Of a stretch of 64,000 nucleotides of DNA, positions 28,347 through 35,646 are shown piece by piece. A model generated the notes under the pieces. It ran no database searches, was not told the origin of the DNA, and was given only the letters and a program-made list of their open reading frames with translations. Location: the NCBI RefSeq assembly GCF_000374365.1, contig NZ_KB894119.1, forward strand, positions 81,677-145,676, read 5' to 3'. This stretch comes from Bacteroides gallinarum DSM 18171 = JCM 13658 (GTDB lineage Bacteria > Bacteroidota > Bacteroidia > Bacteroidales > Bacteroidaceae). The translations under genes and the position numbers were made by a program. Within the stretch, counting starts at the first letter, position 1, and each line of letters opens with the position of its first letter.

Positions 28347-28354
28347 TATATTTG
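28347..28354 (+). promoter_or_regulatory. -7 element of the cupin gene promoter (TATATTTG)
   Basis: TATATTTG is a full match to TAnnTTTG and ends 29 bases before the cupin ATG. No TTTG is found at 19-21 bases upstream. The transcript would begin near 28361, leaving a short leader. Confidence 0.5.
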
Positions 28355-28383
28355 CCCGACGAATCAACTTACAAACCAACCAA

Positions 28384-28728
28384 ATGGAGAAAACAAGAAG
28401 TAATACATTCATTCTCGAAAATGAGAAAACATGGGAACCCGCCGGTGAAGGTGTCGTTCGTCAGATTTTAGGATACGACGGGCAAGTGATGCTCGTTAAA
28501 GTCAAATTCGAACAAGGAGCAACGGGTGCACCGCACACCCATTACCACACCCAGACAACCTATGTAGCAAGTGGCAAATTCGAATTTACCGTTAACGGCA
28601 AAAAACAAATAGTCTCGGCAGGCGACGGCATTTACATCGAACCGGATGCCGAACACGGATGCACTTGTCTGGAAGCCGGCATACTGATTGACTGTTTCAG
28701 CCCCATGAGAGCAGACTTCCTGAAATAG
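28384..28728 (+). CDS. kdgF: KdgF-like cupin, unsaturated uronate linearising enzyme
   Basis: This is a 114-residue single-domain cupin without a signal peptide. The pattern RQILGYDGQVMLVKVKFEQG, then a His-rich metal site (His51, His53, Gln57) and His91 in AEHG, closely follows the KdgF family. KdgF converts 4,5-unsaturated galacturonate, released by GH105/GH88-type hydrolases or lyases, into the linear keto form used by KduI. The neighbours, a GH105 enzyme and KduI, are the steps before and after, which supports the assignment. It is predicted cytoplasmic, whereas the KduI here carries a signal peptide, a mismatch worth noting. Confidence 0.75.
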   Translation: MEKTRSNTFILENEKTWEPAGEGVVRQILGYDGQVMLVKVKFEQGATGAPHTHYHTQTTYVASGKFEFTVNGKKQIVSAGDGIYIEPDAEHGCTCLEAGILIDCFSPMRADFLK

Positions 28729-28759
28729 ATACATCAGTACCTGTAACCGGGCACATATT

Positions 28760-28826
28760 ATACGGACTTACACAATACGCTATCAGGATTATCTGCAATC
28801 CCGCTTAATTCTGTGTAAGTCCGTAT
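28760..28826. terminator. 15-bp inverted repeat between convergent genes
   Basis: ATACGGACTTACACA (28760-28774) is the exact reverse complement of 28812-28826, with a 37-base spacer. It lies between the kdgF stop and the opposite-strand pectinesterase stop. This is the same arrangement as at 2279-2363, and a bidirectional transcription stop is likely. Confidence 0.45.
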
Positions 28827-28836
28827 GGTATAGGAG

Positions 28837-29814
28837 TCAATCATGCGGCATCTCTTTCCAGTCGCTGCATATTCTGAAAAGATAGTCCGGATTTTCATAT
28901 TTTGCAACCTCCTCTTTCGACAGTTGCTTCGCCCATTTCACCCGATTCGCATTGCCAGCCCCTTCTCCCGTACTTCCATACTCTGCATAACGGGCTGTTT
29001 TCTCATTTTCGGGATTACGCCAGTTATCCCAGCCTGCCGGACAGATGTGTTTCCCCAGCTCGCAGCCGATAAACACAGTAGCCGCATACGGACGCCACGG
29101 ACGGCCTAAATAAACTTTATCGACTCCCGGTGCGGCAGTCAGTTTACAGTTTCTAAAGACATACCCCACCTCAACATCTTTTGGAGTGGAGGCAGCCGTT
29201 ACATACGAATTGGCCTTGCTGTGAATAATACAAGTATCGAACAATGCAGTGGAAGGGCCGAAAATAAAATCGGTAGTACCCTCGATATAACAATTCAGAA
29301 AATAGAGCCGGGTAGCTTTTGCACCGGTATAAACGGTGTCCTGATTCCCCAGAAAACGGCAGTTAATGAAAACCAGACGGTCACCCTCCGTATGAAGCGC
29401 CACTGCCTGCCCCAACCGTGCAGCATTATTCTCGATTGTCAAGTTCCTAAAAGTAATGGAGCTCCCCTCTACCTTTAAGGTATAAGTGCGGAAAGTACCC
29501 ATTTTATTTATATTAGCATGGTCGTCGTACGTGATAATCGTTTTTTCCACATCCTCACCGATGAAATCCACATTCTCCAACCAGGAAGGAAGAACGACTT
29601 TCTCCTTATACACACCATTCTTAACGAGCACCGTTACCTTATAATCCATAAAAGCCCGGATACCCTCCATTGCTTCGGTCAGCGTACGGTAATCTCCCGT
29701 ACCGTCACGCGAAACTACAATCGTATCTTTCCATTGCTGTGCCGCCGATAATGAACTGGCACAGCAGAGTAGAGCTATCACAAAGCTACATAATGTTTTC
29801 ATACCTGTCTTCAT
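28837..29814 (-). CDS. CE8 pectin methylesterase
   Basis: This 325-residue protein has a signal peptide (about 1-25; a second ATG at codon 5 is an alternative start). It has a full CE8 beta-helix: GTGDYRTLTEA near the N-terminus, GNQDTVYT and TDFIFG with the two catalytic Asp residues, and GRPWRPY with the substrate Arg. It hydrolyses methyl esters of galacturonan, making it accessible to hydrolases and lyases. Its ATG is two bases after the GH105 stop, so the two genes are one operon. It resembles the CE8 half of the neighbouring fusion but lacks a CE12 domain. Confidence 0.93.
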   Translation of the reverse strand: MKTGMKTLCSFVIALLCCASSLSAAQQWKDTIVVSRDGTGDYRTLTEAMEGIRAFMDYKVTVLVKNGVYKEKVVLPSWLENVDFIGEDVEKTIITYDDHANINKMGTFRTYTLKVEGSSITFRNLTIENNAARLGQAVALHTEGDRLVFINCRFLGNQDTVYTGAKATRLYFLNCYIEGTTDFIFGPSTALFDTCIIHSKANSYVTAASTPKDVEVGYVFRNCKLTAAPGVDKVYLGRPWRPYAATVFIGCELGKHICPAGWDNWRNPENEKTARYAEYGSTGEGAGNANRVKWAKQLSKEEVAKYENPDYLFRICSDWKEMPHD

Positions 29815-29816
29815 CC

Positions 29817-31040
29817 TTATTTTCGATTAACGATTGCCTTCACTTCTTGAAGACGTTCCCATTCCAATGATGCGAGAATAAACGGTCCTACAGCTTTAGG
29901 GTCGTTGCTACGGACAGTTTCATTGATGTAATAATCATAATCTCCCGAACGGTATACCTTTCCACCGAGCCCGGCTACGGCACAAGCTTGCGTAATGCTC
30001 ACCACACCGTCCTTATCCACTTCAATCAGGTTATCGAGAATACCTTTGTATCCTTTAATAGCCACATCCAGGTAAGACTTGTCGATATAACCCTTACGTA
30101 CCCCTTTGAACAAGGAATATACGAACATCGTGGAGCAGGAAGACTCCAGGTAATTACCCGGCGCTCCGCTCTTGTCCAACACCTGATACCATAAACCGGT
30201 CTTGGTATCCTGCAGGCGCTTTACCTGGGAAGCAATCTTATTGAAAATAATCAGCATAGAATCGCGTCCGGCCTCCTGTTCGGGAATGAAGTCGAGCGCA
30301 TCGACAAATGCCATGGCATACCACCCCATAGCACGTCCCCAGCTATGCTTGGACTGTCCGGTAACCGAATCGGCCCAGCGTTCCTTACGGCTCACATCAC
30401 AAGCGTGGCGGTACAAATCGGTCTTAGGGTCGTAAGTATGGCGGGCCGCCATTAGGAACTGCCTGATGACATCCGCATAATCATTCACCCTATTATTGCG
30501 GAAAGCATATTCCGCATAGAAAGGGGCGCCCATATAGATACCGTCCAACCATACCTGGTTCGGATAAATTTTCTTATGCCAGAAGCCACCGTCTGCATTA
30601 CGGGGATGCTCATCGAGCTGGCTCCTCATTAAAGCGAGCGCCTTTTTGTATTTCTCATCCTTCTCCTGCTCATAAATACGGAATATAAACTTACCGGAAT
30701 TGATGCGGTCCAGGCTGTATTCCTCCCGATTATACATTTTGATTGTTCCGTCGGCATTCACCATCGTATCGGCATAAGCCAGTGCATAATCATAAATTTT
30801 CCGGTCGCCGTAACGGTCATATACTTTCAGCATGGATTGCAGTTCCAACCCGTGGCAATAATCCCATTTCAGCCGGGGCTGAAAATCCAACTGCCAGGAC
30901 TCCGGACAGCGAATCATCTCGGACTCCACCATACGCACCGACCACGGCAAGTCCGTGCTTACGCGTTGCGCAAACAGATTCGAAGTAGAAAACAATACCA
31001 AACCGGATACAATAAATTTACAAATAGAGTTTTTTTTCAT
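29817..31040 (-). CDS. GH105 unsaturated rhamnogalacturonyl/galacturonyl hydrolase
   Basis: This 407-residue protein has a signal peptide ending near LFA (residue 24) and an (alpha/alpha)6 GH105 (YteR/RhiN) fold. The segment QVWLDGIYMGAPF carries the catalytic Asp typical of the family, and WGRAMGWYAMAFVDAL is another hallmark. GH105 enzymes act on the unsaturated uronic acid left at the non-reducing end by pectin or rhamnogalacturonan lyases, releasing 4-deoxy-L-threo-hex-4-enopyranuronate. A periplasmic location follows from the signal peptide. It is first in the operon with the CE8 gene and is divergent from the EIIC-kduI genes. Confidence 0.93.
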   Translation of the reverse strand: MKKNSICKFIVSGLVLFSTSNLFAQRVSTDLPWSVRMVESEMIRCPESWQLDFQPRLKWDYCHGLELQSMLKVYDRYGDRKIYDYALAYADTMVNADGTIKMYNREEYSLDRINSGKFIFRIYEQEKDEKYKKALALMRSQLDEHPRNADGGFWHKKIYPNQVWLDGIYMGAPFYAEYAFRNNRVNDYADVIRQFLMAARHTYDPKTDLYRHACDVSRKERWADSVTGQSKHSWGRAMGWYAMAFVDALDFIPEQEAGRDSMLIIFNKIASQVKRLQDTKTGLWYQVLDKSGAPGNYLESSCSTMFVYSLFKGVRKGYIDKSYLDVAIKGYKGILDNLIEVDKDGVVSITQACAVAGLGGKVYRSGDYDYYINETVRSNDPKAVGPFILASLEWERLQEVKAIVNRK

Positions 31041-31332
31041 GAAGCTTTTCTTTTGTGGTATTAGACCTTATTATTTTTCACGAAACAAAAGTAGGAGTTT
31101 CTACCCAAACCCCTGTGCATTTTTTGGCGCAGAGGGTGTATTTTTTGATTTTCGTGTGCGGAAACGAACAAATTTGTGCACGATAACGACAAATTTGTCC
31201 AAAATCATCCTTATTTACTATTTATTATGCCTTTACAGTTTGATTAATTGAGAAAAGGTCTTATTTTTGACCCCGATTTTCAATTCATACTATTGTAAAA
31301 CATAATCATTTATCAACTTAAATCACAAAAGA
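31041..31332. promoter_or_regulatory. Divergent control region between GH105 and the EIIC-kduI genes
   Basis: Two outward promoters are visible. On the minus strand TACTTTTG (complement of 31086-31093) precedes GH105. On the plus strand TTTG (31239-31242) is followed after 19 bases by TATTTTTG (31262-31269), a textbook Bacteroides promoter 63 bases before the EIIC ATG. Between them lies the pair of palindromes at 31168-31198. Confidence 0.65.
31168..31198. promoter_or_regulatory. Paired palindromic operator ACAAATTTGT
   Basis: The perfect 10-bp palindrome ACAAATTTGT occurs at 31168-31177 and again at 31189-31198. The starts are 21 bp apart, so both face the same side of the helix. The preceding bases (ACGA/AACG) are also similar. 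The location, midway between two divergent promoters of uronate genes, suggests a dimeric repressor or an HTCS controlling both directions. The regulator is unknown. Confidence 0.5.
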
Positions 31333-32712
31333 ATGGGACAAGTATTCAGTTACATCATCGCTCTGGGAGCGTCGGTAATGATGCCAATTATTTTTACAGT
31401 TATTGGCATGTGTATTGGGATGAAATTCAGCAAGGCACTGAAATCGGGTCTTTTCGTCGGAGTCGGTTTCGTTGGACTGGGCGTAGTCACGGCTTTGCTG
31501 ACAACCAATTTCGACAATCCTCTGAAAGCGATATCCGCCCTGTATCACCTGCAACTGAACGTATTCGACATGGGATGGCCTGCCGCTGCCGCAGTAGCTT
31601 ATAATACAGCCGTAGGCGCATTAATCATACCGGTATGTTTGGGAGTCAACCTCCTGATGCTTATTACCAAAACCACGCGAACGGTAAACATCGACCTCTG
31701 GAATTACTGGCATTTCGCATTCATCGGCGCTGTAGCCTATTTCGTTACCGGCGAGAACTTGGCATGGGGCTATTTCGCCGCCATTATCTGCTACGTTATC
31801 ACACTGGTTTGCGCAGACCTTACCGCCGAGAAATTCCAGAAATACTATGATTTGGATGGTATCTCTATCCCCCAACCATTCTGTCAAAGTTTTACCCCCT
31901 TCGCTATCATCATCAACAAGGCACTGGACAAAATTCCCGGCTTCTCCAAATTAGATATCGACGCCGAAGGTATGAAAAAGAAATTCGGCGTAATAGGTGA
32001 ACCATTGGTGCTGGGTGTTATCGTAGGTATGCTAATCGGCTGGGCTGCACAGCTCGACATTAAAAAAGTACTCTTCTTAGGCATCACAATGGGAGCCGTA
32101 ATGGAACTCATTCCCCGTATCACCTCCCTGTTTATCGAAGGACTGAAACCCATTTCCGAAAAAACGTCCGAACTGGTGAAAGCCAAGTTCAACGGCAAGA
32201 AAGTACACATCGGTATGAGCCCCGCCCTGGTTATCGGACATCCCGCCACATTGGTAGCCTCCGTTATCCTGATTCCGGTCAGCCTGGCACTGGCAGTACT
32301 TCTGCCGGGTAACCAATTCCTACCGTTAGCTTCACTGGCAGGTATGTTCTACCTGTTCCCCATGGTACTCCCCTTCACCAAAGGCAATGTACCTAAGACA
32401 TTGATAATCGGTCTTGTTACACTGACTATCGGCCTGTACTTCGTAACCGATATGGCACCCGACTTTACCTTAGCCGCCAACAACGTATACGCCGAGACAC
32501 ACGACCAGACTGCACATATCCCCGAAGGTTTCTCCGGAGGCGCACTTGATTTCGCCGCTTCTTTCTTCGGTTGGACCATATATAAAGGTATAAAACTCTC
32601 CTATGTAGGTGGCGCATTGCTCGCCGCAGTAGCAATCGCAATGATGCTCATCAATCGCCGCCTCATTATCCGCAGTGAAAAAGCAGCAAAAGAAACTGCA
32701 AAAAACGCATAA
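31333..32712 (+). CDS. Orphan PTS galactitol-type IIC membrane protein
   Basis: This 459-residue polytopic membrane protein belongs to the EIIC-GAT (galactitol/SgcC-type) family. It has about ten to twelve hydrophobic segments and conserved-looking stretches such as VAYNTAVGALIIPVCLGVN and IGMSPALVIGHPATLV. It has no fused IIA or IIB domain, and none, nor EI or HPr, is encoded nearby. Bacteroides are not known to run a sugar phosphotransferase system, so it probably works as a facilitator or ion-coupled carrier. Its place between GH105 and kduI suggests it carries a pectin-derived (keto)uronate. It is cotranscribed with kduI, 42 bases apart. Confidence 0.8.
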   Translation: MGQVFSYIIALGASVMMPIIFTVIGMCIGMKFSKALKSGLFVGVGFVGLGVVTALLTTNFDNPLKAISALYHLQLNVFDMGWPAAAAVAYNTAVGALIIPVCLGVNLLMLITKTTRTVNIDLWNYWHFAFIGAVAYFVTGENLAWGYFAAIICYVITLVCADLTAEKFQKYYDLDGISIPQPFCQSFTPFAIIINKALDKIPGFSKLDIDAEGMKKKFGVIGEPLVLGVIVGMLIGWAAQLDIKKVLFLGITMGAVMELIPRITSLFIEGLKPISEKTSELVKAKFNGKKVHIGMSPALVIGHPATLVASVILIPVSLALAVLLPGNQFLPLASLAGMFYLFPMVLPFTKGNVPKTLIIGLVTLTIGLYFVTDMAPDFTLAANNVYAETHDQTAHIPEGFSGGALDFAASFFGWTIYKGIKLSYVGGALLAAVAIAMMLINRRLIIRSEKAAKETAKNA

Positions 32713-32754
32713 TTAAGTAAACACAGTATTTATATTAAAAAGGTTATAATAACA

Positions 32755-33711
32755 ATGAAAAAATTAGTAATTGCCCTGATGTTGGGCGCTGCCGCAGTTA
32801 CGGCTTCCGCCCAAGTAAATTACACTTTACAGACGGCCTGCCACCCGCAGGATGTAAAGCACTATGATACGCAACGTCTTCGTAGCGCCTTTATGATGAG
32901 CAAGGTAATGGCTCCGGATGAAATCAACGTAACTTATACGCTCTACGACCGTTTGATTTACGGAGGCGCAATGCCTGTAAACAAAGTGTTGAAGCTGGAA
33001 ACTTTCCGTGAGCTGGGTCCGGAAATCACTTACTTCCTCGAACGCCGCGAGCTGGGCGTCATCAATACCGGTGGTGACGGAGTAGTTACCGTAGACGGTA
33101 AAGAATACCCCATGAAATACAAAGAAGCGCTCTACGTAGGTTGCGGCAACAAAGAAGTTACTTTCAAAAGCAACGATGCAGCCAATCCCGCAAAATTCTA
33201 TATCAACTCGGCTCCGGCTTACAAGCACTACGTTACCCAGTTGATCACGACCGATGCCAAACTCCAGAAAGCCAATCCTAAGAAATACGCCTTGGGTATC
33301 TCCGACCATTACGGAAAAATGGAAGACAGCAACGACCGTGTCGTAAACCAACTGATTGTAAAAGACGTTCTGGAAAGAGTGAAAGACGGCGGTACGAACC
33401 AGTTGCAAATGGGGCTTACCGAACTCGCTCCCGGTTCCGTATGGAACACCATGCCCGCTCACACCCACACACGCCGCATGGAAGCTTACTACTACTTCAA
33501 CCTGTCGGCAGGAAACGCCATCTGCCACTTAATGGGTGAACCGCAGGAAGAACGCCTCATATGGTTGCACAACGAACAGGCTATCACTTCTCCCGAATGG
33601 AGCATCCATGCAGCCGCAGGAACCAGCAACTACACCTTTATCTGGGGTATGGCAGGCGAAAACCTGAAATACAGCGATAAAGACGAAATCAAATACCTGG
33701 ATATGAAATAA
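32755..33711 (+). CDS. kduI: KduI-type 5-keto-4-deoxyuronate isomerase with a signal peptide
   Basis: This 318-residue cupin of the KduI family interconverts 5-keto-4-deoxyuronate (DKI) and 2,5-diketo-3-deoxygluconate (DKII) in unsaturated uronate breakdown. The zinc ligands are His236, His238, Glu243 ([10 protein letters not shown]) and His285 (WSIH). Each is offset by exactly 40 from the ligands of the E. coli enzyme (196, 198, 203, 245). The extra N-terminus begins [20 protein letters not shown], a clear Sec signal peptide, whereas classical KduI is cytoplasmic. This implies periplasmic action on the product of GH105. It is followed by a terminator. Confidence 0.92.
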   Translation: MKKLVIALMLGAAAVTASAQVNYTLQTACHPQDVKHYDTQRLRSAFMMSKVMAPDEINVTYTLYDRLIYGGAMPVNKVLKLETFRELGPEITYFLERRELGVINTGGDGVVTVDGKEYPMKYKEALYVGCGNKEVTFKSNDAANPAKFYINSAPAYKHYVTQLITTDAKLQKANPKKYALGISDHYGKMEDSNDRVVNQLIVKDVLERVKDGGTNQLQMGLTELAPGSVWNTMPAHTHTRRMEAYYYFNLSAGNAICHLMGEPQEERLIWLHNEQAITSPEWSIHAAAGTSNYTFIWGMAGENLKYSDKDEIKYLDMK

Positions 33712-33725
33712 CATCCATAAACAAG

Positions 33726-33761
33726 AAATAGGCATAGTTGTTCACAGCTATGCCTATTTTT
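33726..33761 (+). terminator. Rho-independent terminator after kduI
   Basis: AAATAGGCATAG (33726-33737) pairs with CTATGCCTATTT (33748-33759) over a 10-base loop and ends in a T-run. It closes the EIIC-kduI unit before exuT. Confidence 0.85.
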
Positions 33762-33818
33762 GTCATTTTCTCCATGATTTACACCAAATATTACACACAC
33801 ACATAACACGAGAACGCG

Positions 33819-33826
33819 TAATTTTG
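33819..33826 (+). promoter_or_regulatory. -7 element of the hexuronate transporter promoter (TAATTTTG)
   Basis: TAATTTTG matches TAnnTTTG 27 bases before the transporter ATG. I see no TTTG at the -33 distance. Because a terminator separates kduI from this gene, it needs its own promoter, and this is the only good candidate. Confidence 0.5.
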
Positions 33827-33853
33827 CAACATTAAAATAATAAATCTATTATC

Positions 33854-35326
33854 ATGAGTACAATTCAGAACACACTGGGCAAGATGTCCAACTATCGCTG
33901 GACCATTTGCGCCATGTTATTCTTCGCGACAACAGTTAACTATCTCGACCGCCAGGTACTATCGCTTACCTGGAAAGATTTTATCGCTCCGGAATTCCAC
34001 TGGACCGACTCCCACTACGGAGACATCACCGCTATTTTTTCTATCGTATATGCTATCGCCAACCTATTCGCAGGTCGTTTTATAGACTGGATGGGTACTA
34101 AAAAAGGATACATCTGGGCAATCGGCGTATGGTCCTTAGGAGCCTGCCTCCACGCAGCCTGCGGCTGGGCTACCGAACACGTGGTGGGTATCCATGACGC
34201 AGCCGCAATGATTTCCGCCACAGGCGCCGTAGCATCCACCATTGCTATCACGAGCGTATACTTTTTTATCGCAGCCCGTGTAGTACTGAGCATCGGTGAA
34301 GCCGGCAACTTCCCGGCAGCCATTAAAGTCACTGCCGAATACTTCCCTAAAAAAGACCGTGCATTTTCCACATCCATATTCAATGCCGGCGCTACGGTAG
34401 GCGCACTGGCAGCTCCGGTTACCATTCCTCCCCTGGCACGTTATTTTCAGAGTATCGGCGTAGGCAACGGCTGGGAAATGGCATTCATCGTGATAGGTGC
34501 CTTGGGATTCGTATGGATGGGCATGTGGATGTTCATGTATAAGAAGCCGAACGAAAATCCCCATGTCAATGCAGCCGAGCTCGCTTACATAGAGCAGGAT
34601 AAGCTGACAGATGAAAAAAGCAGCACCGATACGGAGGAAGAAAAGGAAGAAAAGAAAATGACATTCCTCCAATGCCTGAAATACCGCCAGGCATGGGCAT
34701 TCGCTATCGGTAAGTTCATGACAGACGGCGTATGGTGGTTCTTCCTGTTCTGGACTCCCGCCTATATCTCGGACGTCTACGGTTTCTCGTCCGACAGCGG
34801 AACCGCACAATTACTGATTTTCGTACTCTACGCTATCACCATGCTGTCCATTTACGGCGGTAAACTGCCTACTATCATTATCAACAAGACAGGCATGAAC
34901 CCTTACGCCGCACGTATGCGCGCCATGTTCATCTTCGCCTTGTTCCCCCTGCTTGCACTGTTTGCACAGCCGCTCGGCGCATACTCCTACTGGTTCCCTA
35001 TCATCATAATAGGTATTGCGGGCGCCGCTCACCAGTCATGGTCGGCAAACATCTACTCCGTAGTAGGCGATATGTTCCCCAAGAGTGCGGTAGCCACTAT
35101 CATCGGTTTGGGAGGTATGGCAGGCGGTATAGGTTCGTTCTTCATCAACAAAGGTTCCGGTATGCTGTTCGATTACGCCGGCACTACCAATATGACCTTT
35201 ATGGGCTTCGAAGGAAAACCTGCCGGATATTTCGTGATATTCTGCATATGCGCGGTAGCTTACCTCATCGGCTGGATAATCATGAAAGCACTGGTTCCGA
35301 AGTACAAACCTATCGTATTGAACTGA
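33854..35326 (+). CDS. exuT: MFS hexuronate transporter (ExuT-like)
   Basis: This 490-residue major facilitator protein has twelve predicted membrane spans. The N-terminal segment YRWTICAMLFFATTVNYLDR and GRFIDWMGTKKGY (loop 2-3 motif) are typical of the anion:cation symporter family that includes ExuT and GudP. A charged cytoplasmic loop (TEEEKEEKK) separates the two halves. ExuT-type carriers import galacturonate and glucuronate with protons. It follows the kduI unit and would move monouronates released in the periplasm into the cytoplasm. Whether it takes saturated or unsaturated products is not decidable here. Confidence 0.85.
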   Translation: MSTIQNTLGKMSNYRWTICAMLFFATTVNYLDRQVLSLTWKDFIAPEFHWTDSHYGDITAIFSIVYAIANLFAGRFIDWMGTKKGYIWAIGVWSLGACLHAACGWATEHVVGIHDAAAMISATGAVASTIAITSVYFFIAARVVLSIGEAGNFPAAIKVTAEYFPKKDRAFSTSIFNAGATVGALAAPVTIPPLARYFQSIGVGNGWEMAFIVIGALGFVWMGMWMFMYKKPNENPHVNAAELAYIEQDKLTDEKSSTDTEEEKEEKKMTFLQCLKYRQAWAFAIGKFMTDGVWWFFLFWTPAYISDVYGFSSDSGTAQLLIFVLYAITMLSIYGGKLPTIIINKTGMNPYAARMRAMFIFALFPLLALFAQPLGAYSYWFPIIIIGIAGAAHQSWSANIYSVVGDMFPKSAVATIIGLGGMAGGIGSFFINKGSGMLFDYAGTTNMTFMGFEGKPAGYFVIFCICAVAYLIGWIIMKALVPKYKPIVLN

Positions 35327-35348
35327 TATAAATAAAACATACACATAC

Positions 35349-35380
35349 AGAAAAGCCCTTTCGCATGAAAGGGCTTTTCT
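35349..35380 (+). terminator. Rho-independent terminator after exuT
   Basis: AGAAAAGCCCTTTC (35349-35362) pairs perfectly with GAAAGGGCTTTTCT (35367-35380) over a four-base loop. The A and T arms let it work in both directions. Confidence 0.85.
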
Positions 35381-35437
35381 GTTCTTTTACGGTCGTATCC
35401 ATAAAGAGGAAAAACCGGTAAAGACAACCTCAAGGCG

Positions 35438-35519
35438 AAAAAAAGGGAAGTCTCACGACTTCCACAATTCTTCTAACCTTAAATCTAAATCTCTATGAAA
35501 AAAACGTGTTGCAAATATA
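35438..35519 (-). ncRNA. Candidate small RNA with its own promoter and terminator
   Basis: On the minus strand TATATTTG (complement of 35512-35519) is a full -7 match. Transcription from about 35505 would give an RNA of about 65-70 bases. It would end in the hairpin GGAAGTC-GTGA-GACTTCC (35446-35463) and a run of seven T (35438-35444). No gene on that strand lies between. The region is alternatively the far 3' leader-like tail of the helicase gene, whose stop is at 35647, with the hairpin as its terminator. I recognise no known RNA family. Confidence 0.45.
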
Positions 35520-35646
35520 AGGCTTTATTACACACGTTGTTATTAATAAAGTCTATAAAGCGAAAGAAAATATTTAAGATTTACTAAACGATAGGCAGAT
35601 AGCAGATTACAGAAAACCGGAACATCCCGTTTCCTCTTGTTTCACC

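Larger units (their letters stand above)
35327..35646. other. Intergenic region between exuT and the helicase gene
   Basis: These 320 bases hold the exuT terminator, the candidate small RNA on the minus strand, and AT-rich sequence. A 30-codon plus-strand frame begins with an ATG at about 35495, but it has no family signature and overlaps the RNA candidate, so I do not call it a gene. Confidence 0.6.
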
